A program made the position numbers and the translations under genes. Source: Methylovorus glucosotrophus (GTDB lineage: Bacteria > Pseudomonadota > Gammaproteobacteria > Burkholderiales > Methylophilaceae). From it: 64,000 bases of DNA. The stretch spans positions 1,116,001-1,180,000 of the forward strand of contig NZ_VMSE01000001.1 in assembly GCF_009858335.1 (NCBI RefSeq), read 5' to 3'. Below are positions 34,824 to 42,473 of the stretch, in pieces. Every line of letters starts with the position of its first letter. Within the stretch, counting starts at the first letter, position 1. The notes under the pieces are model-generated. The model was not told where the DNA came from, ran no database searches, and saw nothing but the letters and a program-made list of their open reading frames with translations.

Positions 34824-34850
34824 CTTGAAAATATGACGAATGCCCCAAAT
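34824..34850 (+). promoter_or_regulatory. sigma-32 (heat shock) promoter of htpG
   Basis: CTTGAA at 34824-34829 (followed by A), a 13-base spacer, then CCCCAAAT at 34843-34850 match the sigma-32 consensus CTTGAAA-N13-15-CCCCATNT with one mismatch in the -10. Transcription would start near 34857, leaving an 80-base leader before htpG. Confidence 0.7.
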
Positions 34851-34937
34851 TTATAAGCACGTTTTTATGCATGTATGAACCCTGATTTCATACAGCCTGC
34901 TTCTTACCAACACCAAAGTTTTACCATGGGAGTTTAT

Positions 34938-36824
34938 ATGTCGACCGACACCATTCAAAAAGAAACGCTAGGTTTTCAGGCCGAAGTAAAACAACTGCTG
35001 CAGTTGATGATTCATTCGCTCTACAGCAACAAGGAAATTGTGCTGCGCGAGCTGATCTCCAATGCCTCGGATGCGGCAGACAAATTGCGCTTTGAGGCGC
35101 TGTCTGACAACAGCCTGTATGGCAATGACAGTGATTTGAAGATTCGTGTGTCCTTTGATAAGGATGCCCGTACGCTGACGATTTCGGATAACGGTATCGG
35201 CATGAACCGCGCTGAAGTCATCAGCAATATCGGCACCATTGCCAAGTCTGGTACCAAGGAGTTTTTCCAGTCGCTGACCGGCGACCAGGCCAAGGATGCC
35301 AATCTGATTGGTCAGTTTGGCGTGGGCTTTTACTCGGCATTCATTCTGGCTGACAAGGTCACCCTGATTACCCGCCGCGCGGGCAGCGATGAAGCGGTGA
35401 AGTGGGAATCGGCAGGCGAGGGCGACTACACCCTGGAAGCGGTTGAGAAAGCTGGCCGTGGCACCGATATCATCCTGCACTTGCGTGAAGGTGAAGATGA
35501 ATTCCTGAATGACTGGAAGCTGAAGAGCATCATCCGCAAGTATTCCGACCATATCACGCTGCCCATCATCATGAAGAAGTCGGAGTGGAAAGATGGCGAG
35601 CAGGTGCCGACCGATGAGGATGAAACCGTGAACAAGGCGTCTGCCTTGTGGGCGCGTGCCAAGAGCGATATCAGCGACGAGGAGTACCAGGAGTTTTACA
35701 AGCATGTATCGCATGACTTTGAAAACCCGCTGGCCTGGAGCCATAACCGCGTAGAAGGCAAGCAGGAATATATCTCGCTGCTGTATGTGCCGAGCCGCGC
35801 GCCGCTGGACTTGTACGACCGCGAGCGCAAGCATGGCATCAAGCTTTACGTGAAGCGCGTGTTCATTATGGACGATGCGGAGAAACTGATGCCGCAATAC
35901 CTGCGCTTTGTACGCGGGGTGATCGATAGTGCGGATTTACCACTGAATGTGTCGCGCGAAATCCTGCAGTCCAGCCGGGATATCGACAATATCAAGGCCG
36001 GTTCGGTGAAAAAGGTATTGGGTCTGCTGGAAGATCTGGCAGAAAACAAGCCGGAAGAGTATGCCGGTTTCTGGAAGGAATTTGGCCGCGTGCTGAAAGA
36101 GGGCCCGGGCGAAGATTTTGCCAATCGCGAAAAGATCGCAGGCCTGCTGCGCTTTGCTTCCACCCATGCCGATACCGATGCGCAAGTGGTGTCGCTTAAG
36201 GATTACATCGGCCGCATGAAGGAAGGCCAGGACAAGATTTACTACATCACGGCAGATAGCTTCGCAGCCGCCCAGCATAGCCCGCACCTGGAAATCTTCC
36301 GCAAGAAGGGCATTGAGGTCTTGCTGATGTCTGACCGCGTGGACGAGTGGATGCTGTCCAGCCTGACCGAGTTTGATGGCAAGGCCTTGCAATCAGTGGC
36401 GAAGGGCGACCTCGATCTGGGCAATCTGGAAGATGAAGCCGAAAAAGAGCAGCAGAAGAAGGTGGAAGAAGAAGCGCGTGATCTGATTGAGCGCGTGAAA
36501 ACGACACTGGGCGAACGCGTGAAGGAAGTGCGCGTAACGCACCGCCTGACCGATTCCCCGGCTTGTCTGGTGGCCGGTGAAAACGATCTCTCGGGTAATC
36601 TGGAGCGGCTGCTTAAGGCTGCCGGACAGAAAACGCCGGATAGCAAACCTATCCTGGAAGTGAATCCTGAGCACAAGCTGGTTGCCAAGCTCAAGACCGA
36701 GTCGGATGACGGCCGTTTTGCCGACCTGGCAAACCTGCTGTTTGATCAGGCTTTGCTGGCAGAAGGCGGGCAACTGGAAGACCCGGCCAGTTTTGTGCGT
36801 CGCATGAATAGCCTCATTAGCTAA
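34938..36824 (+). CDS. htpG: molecular chaperone HtpG (Hsp90)
   Basis: A 628-residue ATP-dependent chaperone. The ATP-binding GHKL domain shows [24 protein letters not shown] and [11 protein letters not shown]; the middle domain carries NVSREILQ; the C-terminal dimerisation domain is complete. The frame stays open upstream, but the ATG at 34938 with a GGGAG site starts the family-typical sequence. A sigma-32-type promoter lies upstream and a strong terminator downstream. Confidence 0.96.
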   Translation: MSTDTIQKETLGFQAEVKQLLQLMIHSLYSNKEIVLRELISNASDAADKLRFEALSDNSLYGNDSDLKIRVSFDKDARTLTISDNGIGMNRAEVISNIGTIAKSGTKEFFQSLTGDQAKDANLIGQFGVGFYSAFILADKVTLITRRAGSDEAVKWESAGEGDYTLEAVEKAGRGTDIILHLREGEDEFLNDWKLKSIIRKYSDHITLPIIMKKSEWKDGEQVPTDEDETVNKASALWARAKSDISDEEYQEFYKHVSHDFENPLAWSHNRVEGKQEYISLLYVPSRAPLDLYDRERKHGIKLYVKRVFIMDDAEKLMPQYLRFVRGVIDSADLPLNVSREILQSSRDIDNIKAGSVKKVLGLLEDLAENKPEEYAGFWKEFGRVLKEGPGEDFANREKIAGLLRFASTHADTDAQVVSLKDYIGRMKEGQDKIYYITADSFAAAQHSPHLEIFRKKGIEVLLMSDRVDEWMLSSLTEFDGKALQSVAKGDLDLGNLEDEAEKEQQKKVEEEARDLIERVKTTLGERVKEVRVTHRLTDSPACLVAGENDLSGNLERLLKAAGQKTPDSKPILEVNPEHKLVAKLKTESDDGRFADLANLLFDQALLAEGGQLEDPASFVRRMNSLIS

Positions 36825-36849
36825 TACATCGCGCACAGTGATGATCCCC

Positions 36850-36875
36850 AATGCCCCGCTTGTCGGGGCATTTTT
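36850..36875 (+). terminator. Rho-independent terminator of htpG
   Basis: A 9-bp stem AATGCCCCG (36850-36858) and CGGGGCATT (36864-36872) with a five-base loop, followed by a T run. It isolates htpG from the PEP-CTERM protein gene. Confidence 0.9.
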
Positions 36876-37009
36876 ATGTCTGCAATCCTTTGTAACTGCT
36901 CGGTTTCATCATCCTGTCACACATCATCTTTACATTTATTAACATTGCCTGTTGCACGCAGGCATTGAACACACACACCAATTACACACCTAATAACAAG
37001 GATGGGAAG

Positions 37010-38497
37010 ATGAAAAAGAAACTGATCACACTGGCGGTTTCCGCCCTTTGCCTGCCGGCGATGTCGTACGCTGCAGACGCGCTGAGTCTGAGCAAACTCT
37101 GGACATATAACCACGCATCCACCGGCGTGGCTGGTCAAACCTCTGAAATTTCCGCCTATGACAAGATCACCAACACGGTATGGGTGGCTGGTATCAATGG
37201 CGTTGATGTCTTGAACGCGAGCAGCGGCAGTCTGGTGCAGCATATTGATACGACCGCCTATGGATCGATCAACAGTGTAGCCATTCATAATGGCCTGGCC
37301 GCTTTCGCCATCGAGTCCACCGTGGATCGTACCGCCCCTGGTGTGGTCAAGCTGTTTGATACTTCCAGCCGCGCGCTGACTTCCGGCGTGAACTCAATCA
37401 CAGTTGGTGCCTTGCCTGACATGCTGACCTTTACAGCGGATGGCTCGCGTCTGCTGGTGGCCAATGAAGCCACGCCGACCAACTATGCAGGATATGATCC
37501 TGCTGGCAGTGTCAGCATCATCAATATGACATCACGCAGTGTGATCACAAATGCTGGCTTCACCGGCGTACCGACCACCGGCAGCAACATCCGCACCAAT
37601 ACGGGCATGGATTACGAGCCCGAGTATATTGCGGTGAACAAGGCAGGCACAAAGGCCTACGTATCCCTGCAGGAAGCCAACGCGATGGGTGTGCTGGATC
37701 TCAAGACCAATAGCTTCAGCAGTGTGATTGGTCTTGGCACCAAGGATTTCAGCCAGGTTGGCAACTGGATCGATCCCAACCATAAGGATGGCAAGGTTGA
37801 ACTGCGTGCCAGCGACGTGAAGGGTCTGTACCAGCCAGATTCAATGGCAGCGTATGAAGTGGGTGGCAAAACCTTTATCGTGATGGCGAACGAAGGGGAT
37901 ACCCGTGAAGATGACGGCGACAAGGCGCGCGTAAAAGATGTTCCAGCTCTGAAAGCATCTGCACCGGCAGATTTGAAAGAGCTGAATATTTCTGTGCCGG
38001 ATTCCACCCCGGGCAATCTGGTCACCTTTGGTGCTCGTTCCTTCTCGATTCGCGATGCTTCTGGCGCCATTGTGTTTGATAGTGGCAATCAGCTGGATGC
38101 CAAGGCCATTGAGCTCGGCATCTACGATGATGGTCGCAGCGATGACAAGGGCGTAGAGCCAGAAGGTGTTGCCTTGCTCGAACTGGGGGGCCGCACCCTG
38201 GCCTTCATCGGTCTGGAGCGCACCCTGAAAAGTGCGGTGGCGATTTATGACATTACCGACCCCAGCAAAGCCAGCTTTCTGGATATGATCGTGACCGATG
38301 GCGATGTCGCGCCTGAAGGCCTGATGACCTTTGTGCGTGATGGCAAATACTATCTGTCGATTGCCAACGAAGTCAGTGGCACGACCAGTCTTTACAGTAT
38401 TTCTGGTGTATCGCCAGTGCCAGAAGCCCAGACCTACGGTATGCTGCTATTGGGGATGGGGCTGATGGGTTTTGTGACATATCGTCGTAAAGTCTGA
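37010..38497 (+). CDS. choice-of-anchor I family protein with PEP-CTERM sorting signal
   Basis: A 495-residue exported protein. A signal peptide (MKKKLITLAVSALCLPAMSYA) is followed by a beta-propeller-like region with repeated NGVDVLNASSG, LLVANEATPTNYAGYDPAGS and EPEYIAVNKAGTKAYV, then the C-terminal anchor VPEAQTYGMLLLGMGLMGF with RRKV after the helix, the PEP-CTERM type. Such proteins are sorted by exosortase and often meet exopolysaccharide production. Family members resemble mesenchyme-type alkaline phosphatase-like propellers. The ATG at 37010 has a GGGAAG site; an upstream TTG does not. Confidence 0.8.
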   Translation: MKKKLITLAVSALCLPAMSYAADALSLSKLWTYNHASTGVAGQTSEISAYDKITNTVWVAGINGVDVLNASSGSLVQHIDTTAYGSINSVAIHNGLAAFAIESTVDRTAPGVVKLFDTSSRALTSGVNSITVGALPDMLTFTADGSRLLVANEATPTNYAGYDPAGSVSIINMTSRSVITNAGFTGVPTTGSNIRTNTGMDYEPEYIAVNKAGTKAYVSLQEANAMGVLDLKTNSFSSVIGLGTKDFSQVGNWIDPNHKDGKVELRASDVKGLYQPDSMAAYEVGGKTFIVMANEGDTREDDGDKARVKDVPALKASAPADLKELNISVPDSTPGNLVTFGARSFSIRDASGAIVFDSGNQLDAKAIELGIYDDGRSDDKGVEPEGVALLELGGRTLAFIGLERTLKSAVAIYDITDPSKASFLDMIVTDGDVAPEGLMTFVRDGKYYLSIANEVSGTTSLYSISGVSPVPEAQTYGMLLLGMGLMGFVTYRRKV

Positions 38498-38526
38498 TTT
38501 CCCGGAGATTGCCGCGCTAGAAACAC

Positions 38527-38554
38527 AAGCCACCGCAGTTGCGGTGGCTTTTTT
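38527..38554 (+). terminator. Rho-independent terminator after the PEP-CTERM gene
   Basis: AAGCCACCGC (38527-38536) and GCGGTGGCTT (38541-38550) form a 10-bp stem with an AGTT loop, then a T run. It ends the PEP-CTERM unit just before the Fur-type promoter. Confidence 0.9.
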
Positions 38555-38591
38555 ATTTGGGGCGGTTTTACCCTAATTTTCATGATGCGTG

Positions 38592-38620
38592 TTGACTTAA
38601 CAAATGCGAATCATTATCAT
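38592..38620 (+). promoter_or_regulatory. promoter with overlapping Fur-box-like operator (rpsD paralogue unit)
   Basis: TTGACT at 38592-38597 and TATCAT at 38615-38620 with a 17-base spacer form a sigma-70 promoter. A 7-1-7 Fur-type site at 38605-38619 (TGCGAATCATTATCA) matches the TGATAAT-N-ATTATCA consensus at 12 of 14 positions and covers the -10. The GTG start of the 92-residue gene is about 23 bases after the predicted start of transcription. The same geometry is found before hemP. Confidence 0.7.
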
Positions 38621-38649
38621 TATTAAAACTTGGTTAACAAGGATAGTCC

Positions 38650-38928
38650 GTGAAACCCAAAGAAGCGATATTTGATCCAGAATTGCCGAATGCGAATGCC
38701 GTGCTGGCTTCGCTGTGCTGCGTGACGGCGCGTTATGCAAGTCATCCATCGGCTGAGCTTGCCGAGCTGGCCCTGGATCTTTCACGCAAGCTGACTGCTC
38801 CGCAATATGCCGAATCCAAACTGGTATCGGAAGTGGCCCAGCGGCTGATGCGCGACTGGGAGGCGATTGCTCATGAGCAGCATGCCATGCAGGCGGTGGT
38901 CGTGCCTGGCAGTCGTCATCTGCAATAA
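38650..38928 (+). CDS. hypothetical protein of 92 residues in a Fur-type unit
   Basis: A predicted soluble, helix-rich protein with a Cys pair (LCCVTARYASHPS, about residues 23-35) and two charged helices (ELAELALDLSRKL, LVSEVAQRLMRDWEAIAHEQH). It starts at GTG 38650, with an AAGGA site six bases upstream. No family is recognised. Because the next gene, an unusual S4 protein, starts 31 bases later, both appear to be one transcript under an iron-responsive promoter. Confidence 0.6.
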   Translation: MKPKEAIFDPELPNANAVLASLCCVTARYASHPSAELAELALDLSRKLTAPQYAESKLVSEVAQRLMRDWEAIAHEQHAMQAVVVPGSRHLQ

Positions 38929-38959
38929 AACTAACATTATCGATATCGGAGTATAGAGT

Positions 38960-39577
38960 ATGTCCCGTTTTACCGGCCCTCGTCTGAAAGTCATGCGCGC
39001 ATTGGGCGTCGATCTGCCAGGCCTTTCCCGTAAAAGCATAGAGCAGCGCCCAACGCCGCCTGGTCAGCATGGTGCCAAGGCTGTGCGCCGCAAGAAATCA
39101 GATTTTGGCATCAAGCTGATGGAAAAGCAGAAGCTGCGTTTCAACTACGGTTTGTCCGAGCGCCAATTGCGCCGCCTGATGGTGGATGCGCGCCGTGGCA
39201 AGGCACCTACCGGTGAAACTTTGCTGCAGTTGCTGGAACGTCGTCTGGATAACGTGGTATTCCGCGCGGGCTTTGCTCCTACCATTGCAGCCGCCCGCCA
39301 GCTGGTATCGCATCGTCACCTGCAATTGAATGGCAAGGTGGTAAGCATTCCTTCCATTCGGTTGCGAGTAGGGGATGAAATTAGCCTGAAGCCTGCGAGT
39401 GCGCAGATTCCCATTGTGAATGAAACACTTAAAGATATGCCCTTGATTCGGCCTGAGTGGCTGAGTTGGGATGATACACAGCGCGTTGCCCGTATCGCGC
39501 ATTTGCCTGCTGCTGAAGATGTGCCATTCCCCGTGGATGTGCAGCAGGTAGTTGAGTATTACGCCAACAGACTCTAG
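38960..39577 (+). CDS. rpsD: 30S ribosomal protein S4 paralogue
   Basis: A 205-residue S4 protein. The N-terminal domain (FTGPRLKVMRALG, then PPGQHG near residue 36) and the S4 RNA-binding domain (RLDNVVFRAGFAPTIAAARQLVSHRHLQLNGK, about residues 95-126) are complete, so it should bind 16S rRNA. It contains no Cys. From memory the sequence resembles the cyanobacterial, plastid or chlamydial form more than the E. coli form (for example MSRFTGPRLK at the start), and it lies outside the usual rpsM-rpsK-rpsD-rpoA operon, so it is probably a second copy. It is preceded by a 92-residue gene and a Fur-type promoter. Confidence 0.85.
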   Translation: MSRFTGPRLKVMRALGVDLPGLSRKSIEQRPTPPGQHGAKAVRRKKSDFGIKLMEKQKLRFNYGLSERQLRRLMVDARRGKAPTGETLLQLLERRLDNVVFRAGFAPTIAAARQLVSHRHLQLNGKVVSIPSIRLRVGDEISLKPASAQIPIVNETLKDMPLIRPEWLSWDDTQRVARIAHLPAAEDVPFPVDVQQVVEYYANRL

Positions 39578-39606
39578 TTCTGCTGGTTGTTCCTGGTCTC
39601 CTCTCT

Positions 39607-39635
39607 CGGTCGTCGTTGCTGGCGGCCGTTTTTTT
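39607..39635 (+). terminator. terminator after the S4 paralogue
   Basis: CGGTCG (39607-39612) and CGGCCG (39623-39628) pair with one G-U, followed by seven T (39629-39635). A second hairpin, AGGGAA/TTCCCT at 39636-39650, follows at once. Confidence 0.6.
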
Positions 39636-39695
39636 AGGGAAAAATTCCCTGTTCTCATGGCTATTCAAGGTGAATAATCAATTGTAAAATTAGGC

Positions 39696-39724
39696 TTGAC
39701 CGTCTAATTGAGAATCGTTATCAT
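39696..39724 (+). promoter_or_regulatory. promoter with overlapping Fur box of the hemP-tonB unit
   Basis: TTGACC at 39696-39701 and TATCAT at 39719-39724 with a 17-base spacer. The Fur-type site TGAGAATCGTTATCA at 39709-39723 matches 12 of 14 consensus positions and covers the -10. Repression by Fur-iron is the natural reading, since hemP and tonB-exbBD are classical iron genes. Confidence 0.75.
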
Positions 39725-39784
39725 TTGTTTTATCCTGAGTGACTAGGCTCAGGTTCAATTATTTCAGGTTCAAGTGAGGGTCAT

Positions 39785-39982
39785 ATGACAGCGACGACAT
39801 TGTTAACAGATGCACCTCGAGGAGCGGATGCCGGTGTGCAAACGTCCATGACGAACGCGAAACTGCGTCAGCTCGACAGCAAGGAGCTGTTTAATGGGCA
39901 ACGCGAACTGGAGATTGCGCACGGCGATCAAACCTATCGTCTGCGGCTCACCCGTCAGGGCAAGCTGATTCTGACGAAGTAA
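39785..39982 (+). CDS. hemP: hemin uptake protein HemP
   Basis: A 65-residue protein with the HemP domain in its second half (LFNGQRELEIAHGDQTYRLRLT, ending LILTK). HemP is a small iron-regulated protein linked to haem uptake; in some bacteria it acts as an activator of the haem transport genes. A GAGGG site lies four bases before the ATG. It heads the tonB-exbB-exbD operon under a Fur-type promoter. Confidence 0.85.
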   Translation: MTATTLLTDAPRGADAGVQTSMTNAKLRQLDSKELFNGQRELEIAHGDQTYRLRLTRQGKLILTK

Positions 39983-39991
39983 GGAGTTCGC

Positions 39992-40234
39992 ATGAAACCG
40001 GAAAATCCTTGTAAGCGCATTGTGCTCGCGGGTAACGAAGGCTGCAGGATATTATTCTGCGAAGAGTGCAATGTGGCTGAGCTGGAAGTAGGTGCGCTTA
40101 GCCTTAGGCTGGACATGCAGGCGTTTGGCTCCCTGGCAGAATTGCTGCAGGAGGGCGCAGCCAGAATGGCTATATTTAATGCTGTACGAGAAAGAAACGA
40201 TGCAATGATGAATGGGGTAGGGAATGTACACTGA
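39992..40234 (+). CDS. small Cys-rich hypothetical protein
   Basis: An 80-residue protein with four Cys close together in its first third (NPCKRI, GCRILFCEECN, about residues 7-26) and a region VAELEVGALSLRLD. I do not recognise a family. It lies nine bases after hemP and overlaps tonB by eleven bases, so it belongs to the iron operon. Cys spacing would allow metal binding; this is inference. Confidence 0.6.
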   Translation: MKPENPCKRIVLAGNEGCRILFCEECNVAELEVGALSLRLDMQAFGSLAELLQEGAARMAIFNAVRERNDAMMNGVGNVH

Positions 40235-41006
40235 AATGAGGCTGGTAAAGCCTTCATTCCAACCAGCGCAAGCGCCGATTGCCATGATCCGTGGCCTCAA
40301 GCCGCGCGGTGGCAACCAGGGTGGGCAAACACCATCGCGTGCTTCGTATTCGGCCTTGCTGGCGGTATTGCTGGCCCATGCCGCGATCTTTGCCGCAGTG
40401 GTCTGGCTCAAGCCAGAAGAGGTGCGCATCGAGCAGCCGGATACGCCTATGGTGGTCAATCTCGTGAGCGACCCCAAGTCCATCACTGAAGAGCCGCAAC
40501 CCGAACCCACTCCCCCCAAGCCGGTCGTCAAGATTCAAAAGCAAAAGCCGGTCAAACAGCAAATCAAGCCCACGCCCGAACCGCAGCCACAAGTGGCTGA
40601 ACCTCAGCCTGCTGCCCCGGTAGAAGCGCCGCGCGCAGTAGAGGAGGCCAAGCCTACGCCCCCACCACCGCCAGCCGAGATCGTGGAAAAAGCACCACCT
40701 CCACCGCCACCTGAAACCCATGAGCCAGAACTGGTGACGGGCGTCGCTTACCTGTATGAGCCTGAGCGCAAATACCCCACGCTCTCCAAGCGTTTGAAAG
40801 AGGAGGGCAAGGTCAAGATGAAGGTGCGTATTTCAGCCACTGGCATGCCGGAAGACATTCAGCTGCTGGAACGCTCCGGATTTGAACGACTGGACAATGC
40901 GGCGGTGGAGTGGCTGAAGGCAGCCCGCTTCACGCCGTATCGCAAGAATGGCAAGGCGGTAAGTGTGTACGCGATTGTGCCGATGAGCTATTCGCTGCAC
41001 GACTAG
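40224..41006 (+). CDS. tonB: energy transducer TonB
   Basis: A 260-residue protein that couples the proton gradient to outer-membrane iron receptors. It has an N-terminal membrane helix (about residues 40-60, YSALLAVLLAHAAIFAAVVWL) with the SxxxH pattern, a long Pro/Glu/Lys-rich periplasmic spacer (about 85-160) and a C-terminal TonB domain (KYPTLSKRLKEEGKVKMKVRISATG, ending near VPMSYSLHD). The cytoplasmic N-terminus is longer than in E. coli. Its start overlaps the Cys-rich gene. The exbB and exbD genes follow. Confidence 0.92.
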   Translation: MYTEMRLVKPSFQPAQAPIAMIRGLKPRGGNQGGQTPSRASYSALLAVLLAHAAIFAAVVWLKPEEVRIEQPDTPMVVNLVSDPKSITEEPQPEPTPPKPVVKIQKQKPVKQQIKPTPEPQPQVAEPQPAAPVEAPRAVEEAKPTPPPPPAEIVEKAPPPPPPETHEPELVTGVAYLYEPERKYPTLSKRLKEEGKVKMKVRISATGMPEDIQLLERSGFERLDNAAVEWLKAARFTPYRKNGKAVSVYAIVPMSYSLHD

Positions 41007-41062
41007 TCAGAATATTGTCAAAAGCACCATTATTATTTAGTTAAAACAAGAAGGAATATTGC

Positions 41063-41806
41063 ATGCAAAGCGGTTACGAGTTTAATAGTCTGGCCTTTAT
41101 TACCGATGGCGGCGTGGTTTCCATCACCGTTGCACTCTGTCTTCTGGTCATGTCCGTCGCCAGCTGGTACCTGATTATCGTGAAAGGCATCCAGTCCCTG
41201 CGCCTGCGTGCAGCGTCGCGCAATTACAGTCAGCGTTTCTGGGATGCCAGCTCGCTGGAAGTTGCTATCCGTGAAAACGGTGTCTCCACTCCGATGTCGC
41301 GCCTTGCCAATCAGGCAGTCGAAGCCGCAGAACATCATCAGCGTCACGCTTCCAAGCGCTTGGCTGATGCCTGCAATCAGGATGAATTTGTCGCACGCAG
41401 CATGCGTCGCGTTATCAGCGATGAGGGTGCGCGGCTGGAAAACGGCTTGACCATCCTGGCATCGGTCGGCAGCGTGTCACCCTTCGTTGGTCTGTTTGGT
41501 ACCGTATGGGGTATTTACCACGCGCTGGCCAGCATCAGCATGAGCGGTCAGGCGACCCTGGATAAGGTGGCAGGCCCGGTAGGTGAAGCGCTGATCATGA
41601 CGGCATTTGGTCTGGCCGTGGCGATTCCTGCAGTGCTGGCTTACAACGCGCTGGTGCGCAACAATCGCGTGCTGATGGCGCAACTGGACAGCTTTGCCAA
41701 CGATCTGCATGTGCTGCTGACCACGGGTGCTCCGCTGACTCATGGCAATACGCCAGGAGAAAGCGCACTAAAGCCCCAAAGTCACCTTAAAGAGGTGACA
41801 GCATGA
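41063..41806 (+). CDS. exbB: ExbB/TolQ/MotA-type proton channel protein
   Basis: A 247-residue inner-membrane protein with three membrane helices (about residues 20-42, 145-165 and 180-200). The channel-forming region with PFVGLFGTVWGI and TAFGLAVAIPAVLAYN is characteristic of ExbB. It forms the ion-conducting stator with ExbD for TonB. A good AAGGA site precedes the ATG. The ATG of exbD overlaps its stop. Confidence 0.93.
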   Translation: MQSGYEFNSLAFITDGGVVSITVALCLLVMSVASWYLIIVKGIQSLRLRAASRNYSQRFWDASSLEVAIRENGVSTPMSRLANQAVEAAEHHQRHASKRLADACNQDEFVARSMRRVISDEGARLENGLTILASVGSVSPFVGLFGTVWGIYHALASISMSGQATLDKVAGPVGEALIMTAFGLAVAIPAVLAYNALVRNNRVLMAQLDSFANDLHVLLTTGAPLTHGNTPGESALKPQSHLKEVTA

Positions 41807-42228
41807 TAGGTTCAGGCAACGGTTTTGGCTCGGGCAGCCATTCTGCCCCGATGGCCGAGATTAATACCACGCCGCTGGTGGATGTGATGCTGGTGCTGCT
41901 GGTGATCTTCATCATCACCGCGCCTTTGCTGACCCACGCTGTACGCATTGACTTGCCGCAAGCCAGCAGCCAGCCTCTTCCAGAAAAACCCGAGTCCTTC
42001 ACCATCTCGATTGATAACGCCGGGCAGATTTACTGGAACGATACCCCGCTGGTAGAAGGCGAGCTGGTGCTCAAGCTGGAGCAGGCTTCCAAGAAAGAGC
42101 CGCAGCCTGATATCAATCTGCGTGCCGACAAGGAAACCCGCTACGAAGTCATCGCCAAGGTGATGGCAGATGCCAAGAATGCGGGCGTGCAAAAGCTGGG
42201 GTTTGTTAGCGAGCCTGCTGCAAACTAA
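41803..42228 (+). CDS. exbD: biopolymer transport protein ExbD
   Basis: A 141-residue protein with one membrane helix (about residues 22-42). The essential Asp is in TTPLVDVMLVLLVIFII at about residue 25. The periplasmic domain ends in KLGFVSEPAAN. It works with ExbB and TonB. It ends the operon, followed by a terminator. Confidence 0.93.
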   Translation: MIGSGNGFGSGSHSAPMAEINTTPLVDVMLVLLVIFIITAPLLTHAVRIDLPQASSQPLPEKPESFTISIDNAGQIYWNDTPLVEGELVLKLEQASKKEPQPDINLRADKETRYEVIAKVMADAKNAGVQKLGFVSEPAAN

Positions 42229-42255
42229 TCTCTGTCTGCTGTCTCTTGCATTAAC

Positions 42256-42281
42256 AAAACCCCGTCTCTTGACGGGGTTTT
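42256..42281 (+). terminator. Rho-independent terminator of the hemP-exbD operon
   Basis: An 11-bp stem AAAACCCCGTC / GACGGGGTTTT with a TCTT loop (42267-42270). Confidence 0.9.
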
Positions 42282-42473
42282 GCTTTTGGGCTGTCCACAT
42301 TCGCACATTAAACGGGCTTGTTTTTTGCTAGACTAGATGACAAGTCGTCACTGTGCGCTGCGCGCCTGCTGGTATTTTGAGCGGATTTTCCTGCCTGGGA
42401 ATGTCATCTCCAGATCACGGTGGGCCGTTAGCCTGTACTGAATCTCCAGATATATGACAGGAATCTAACCGCC

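Noticed and set aside
36914..36940. Pho-box-like CTGTCAC before the PEP-CTERM gene
   Set aside because: The second half-site at the required 11-base interval does not match, so phosphate control is not supported.
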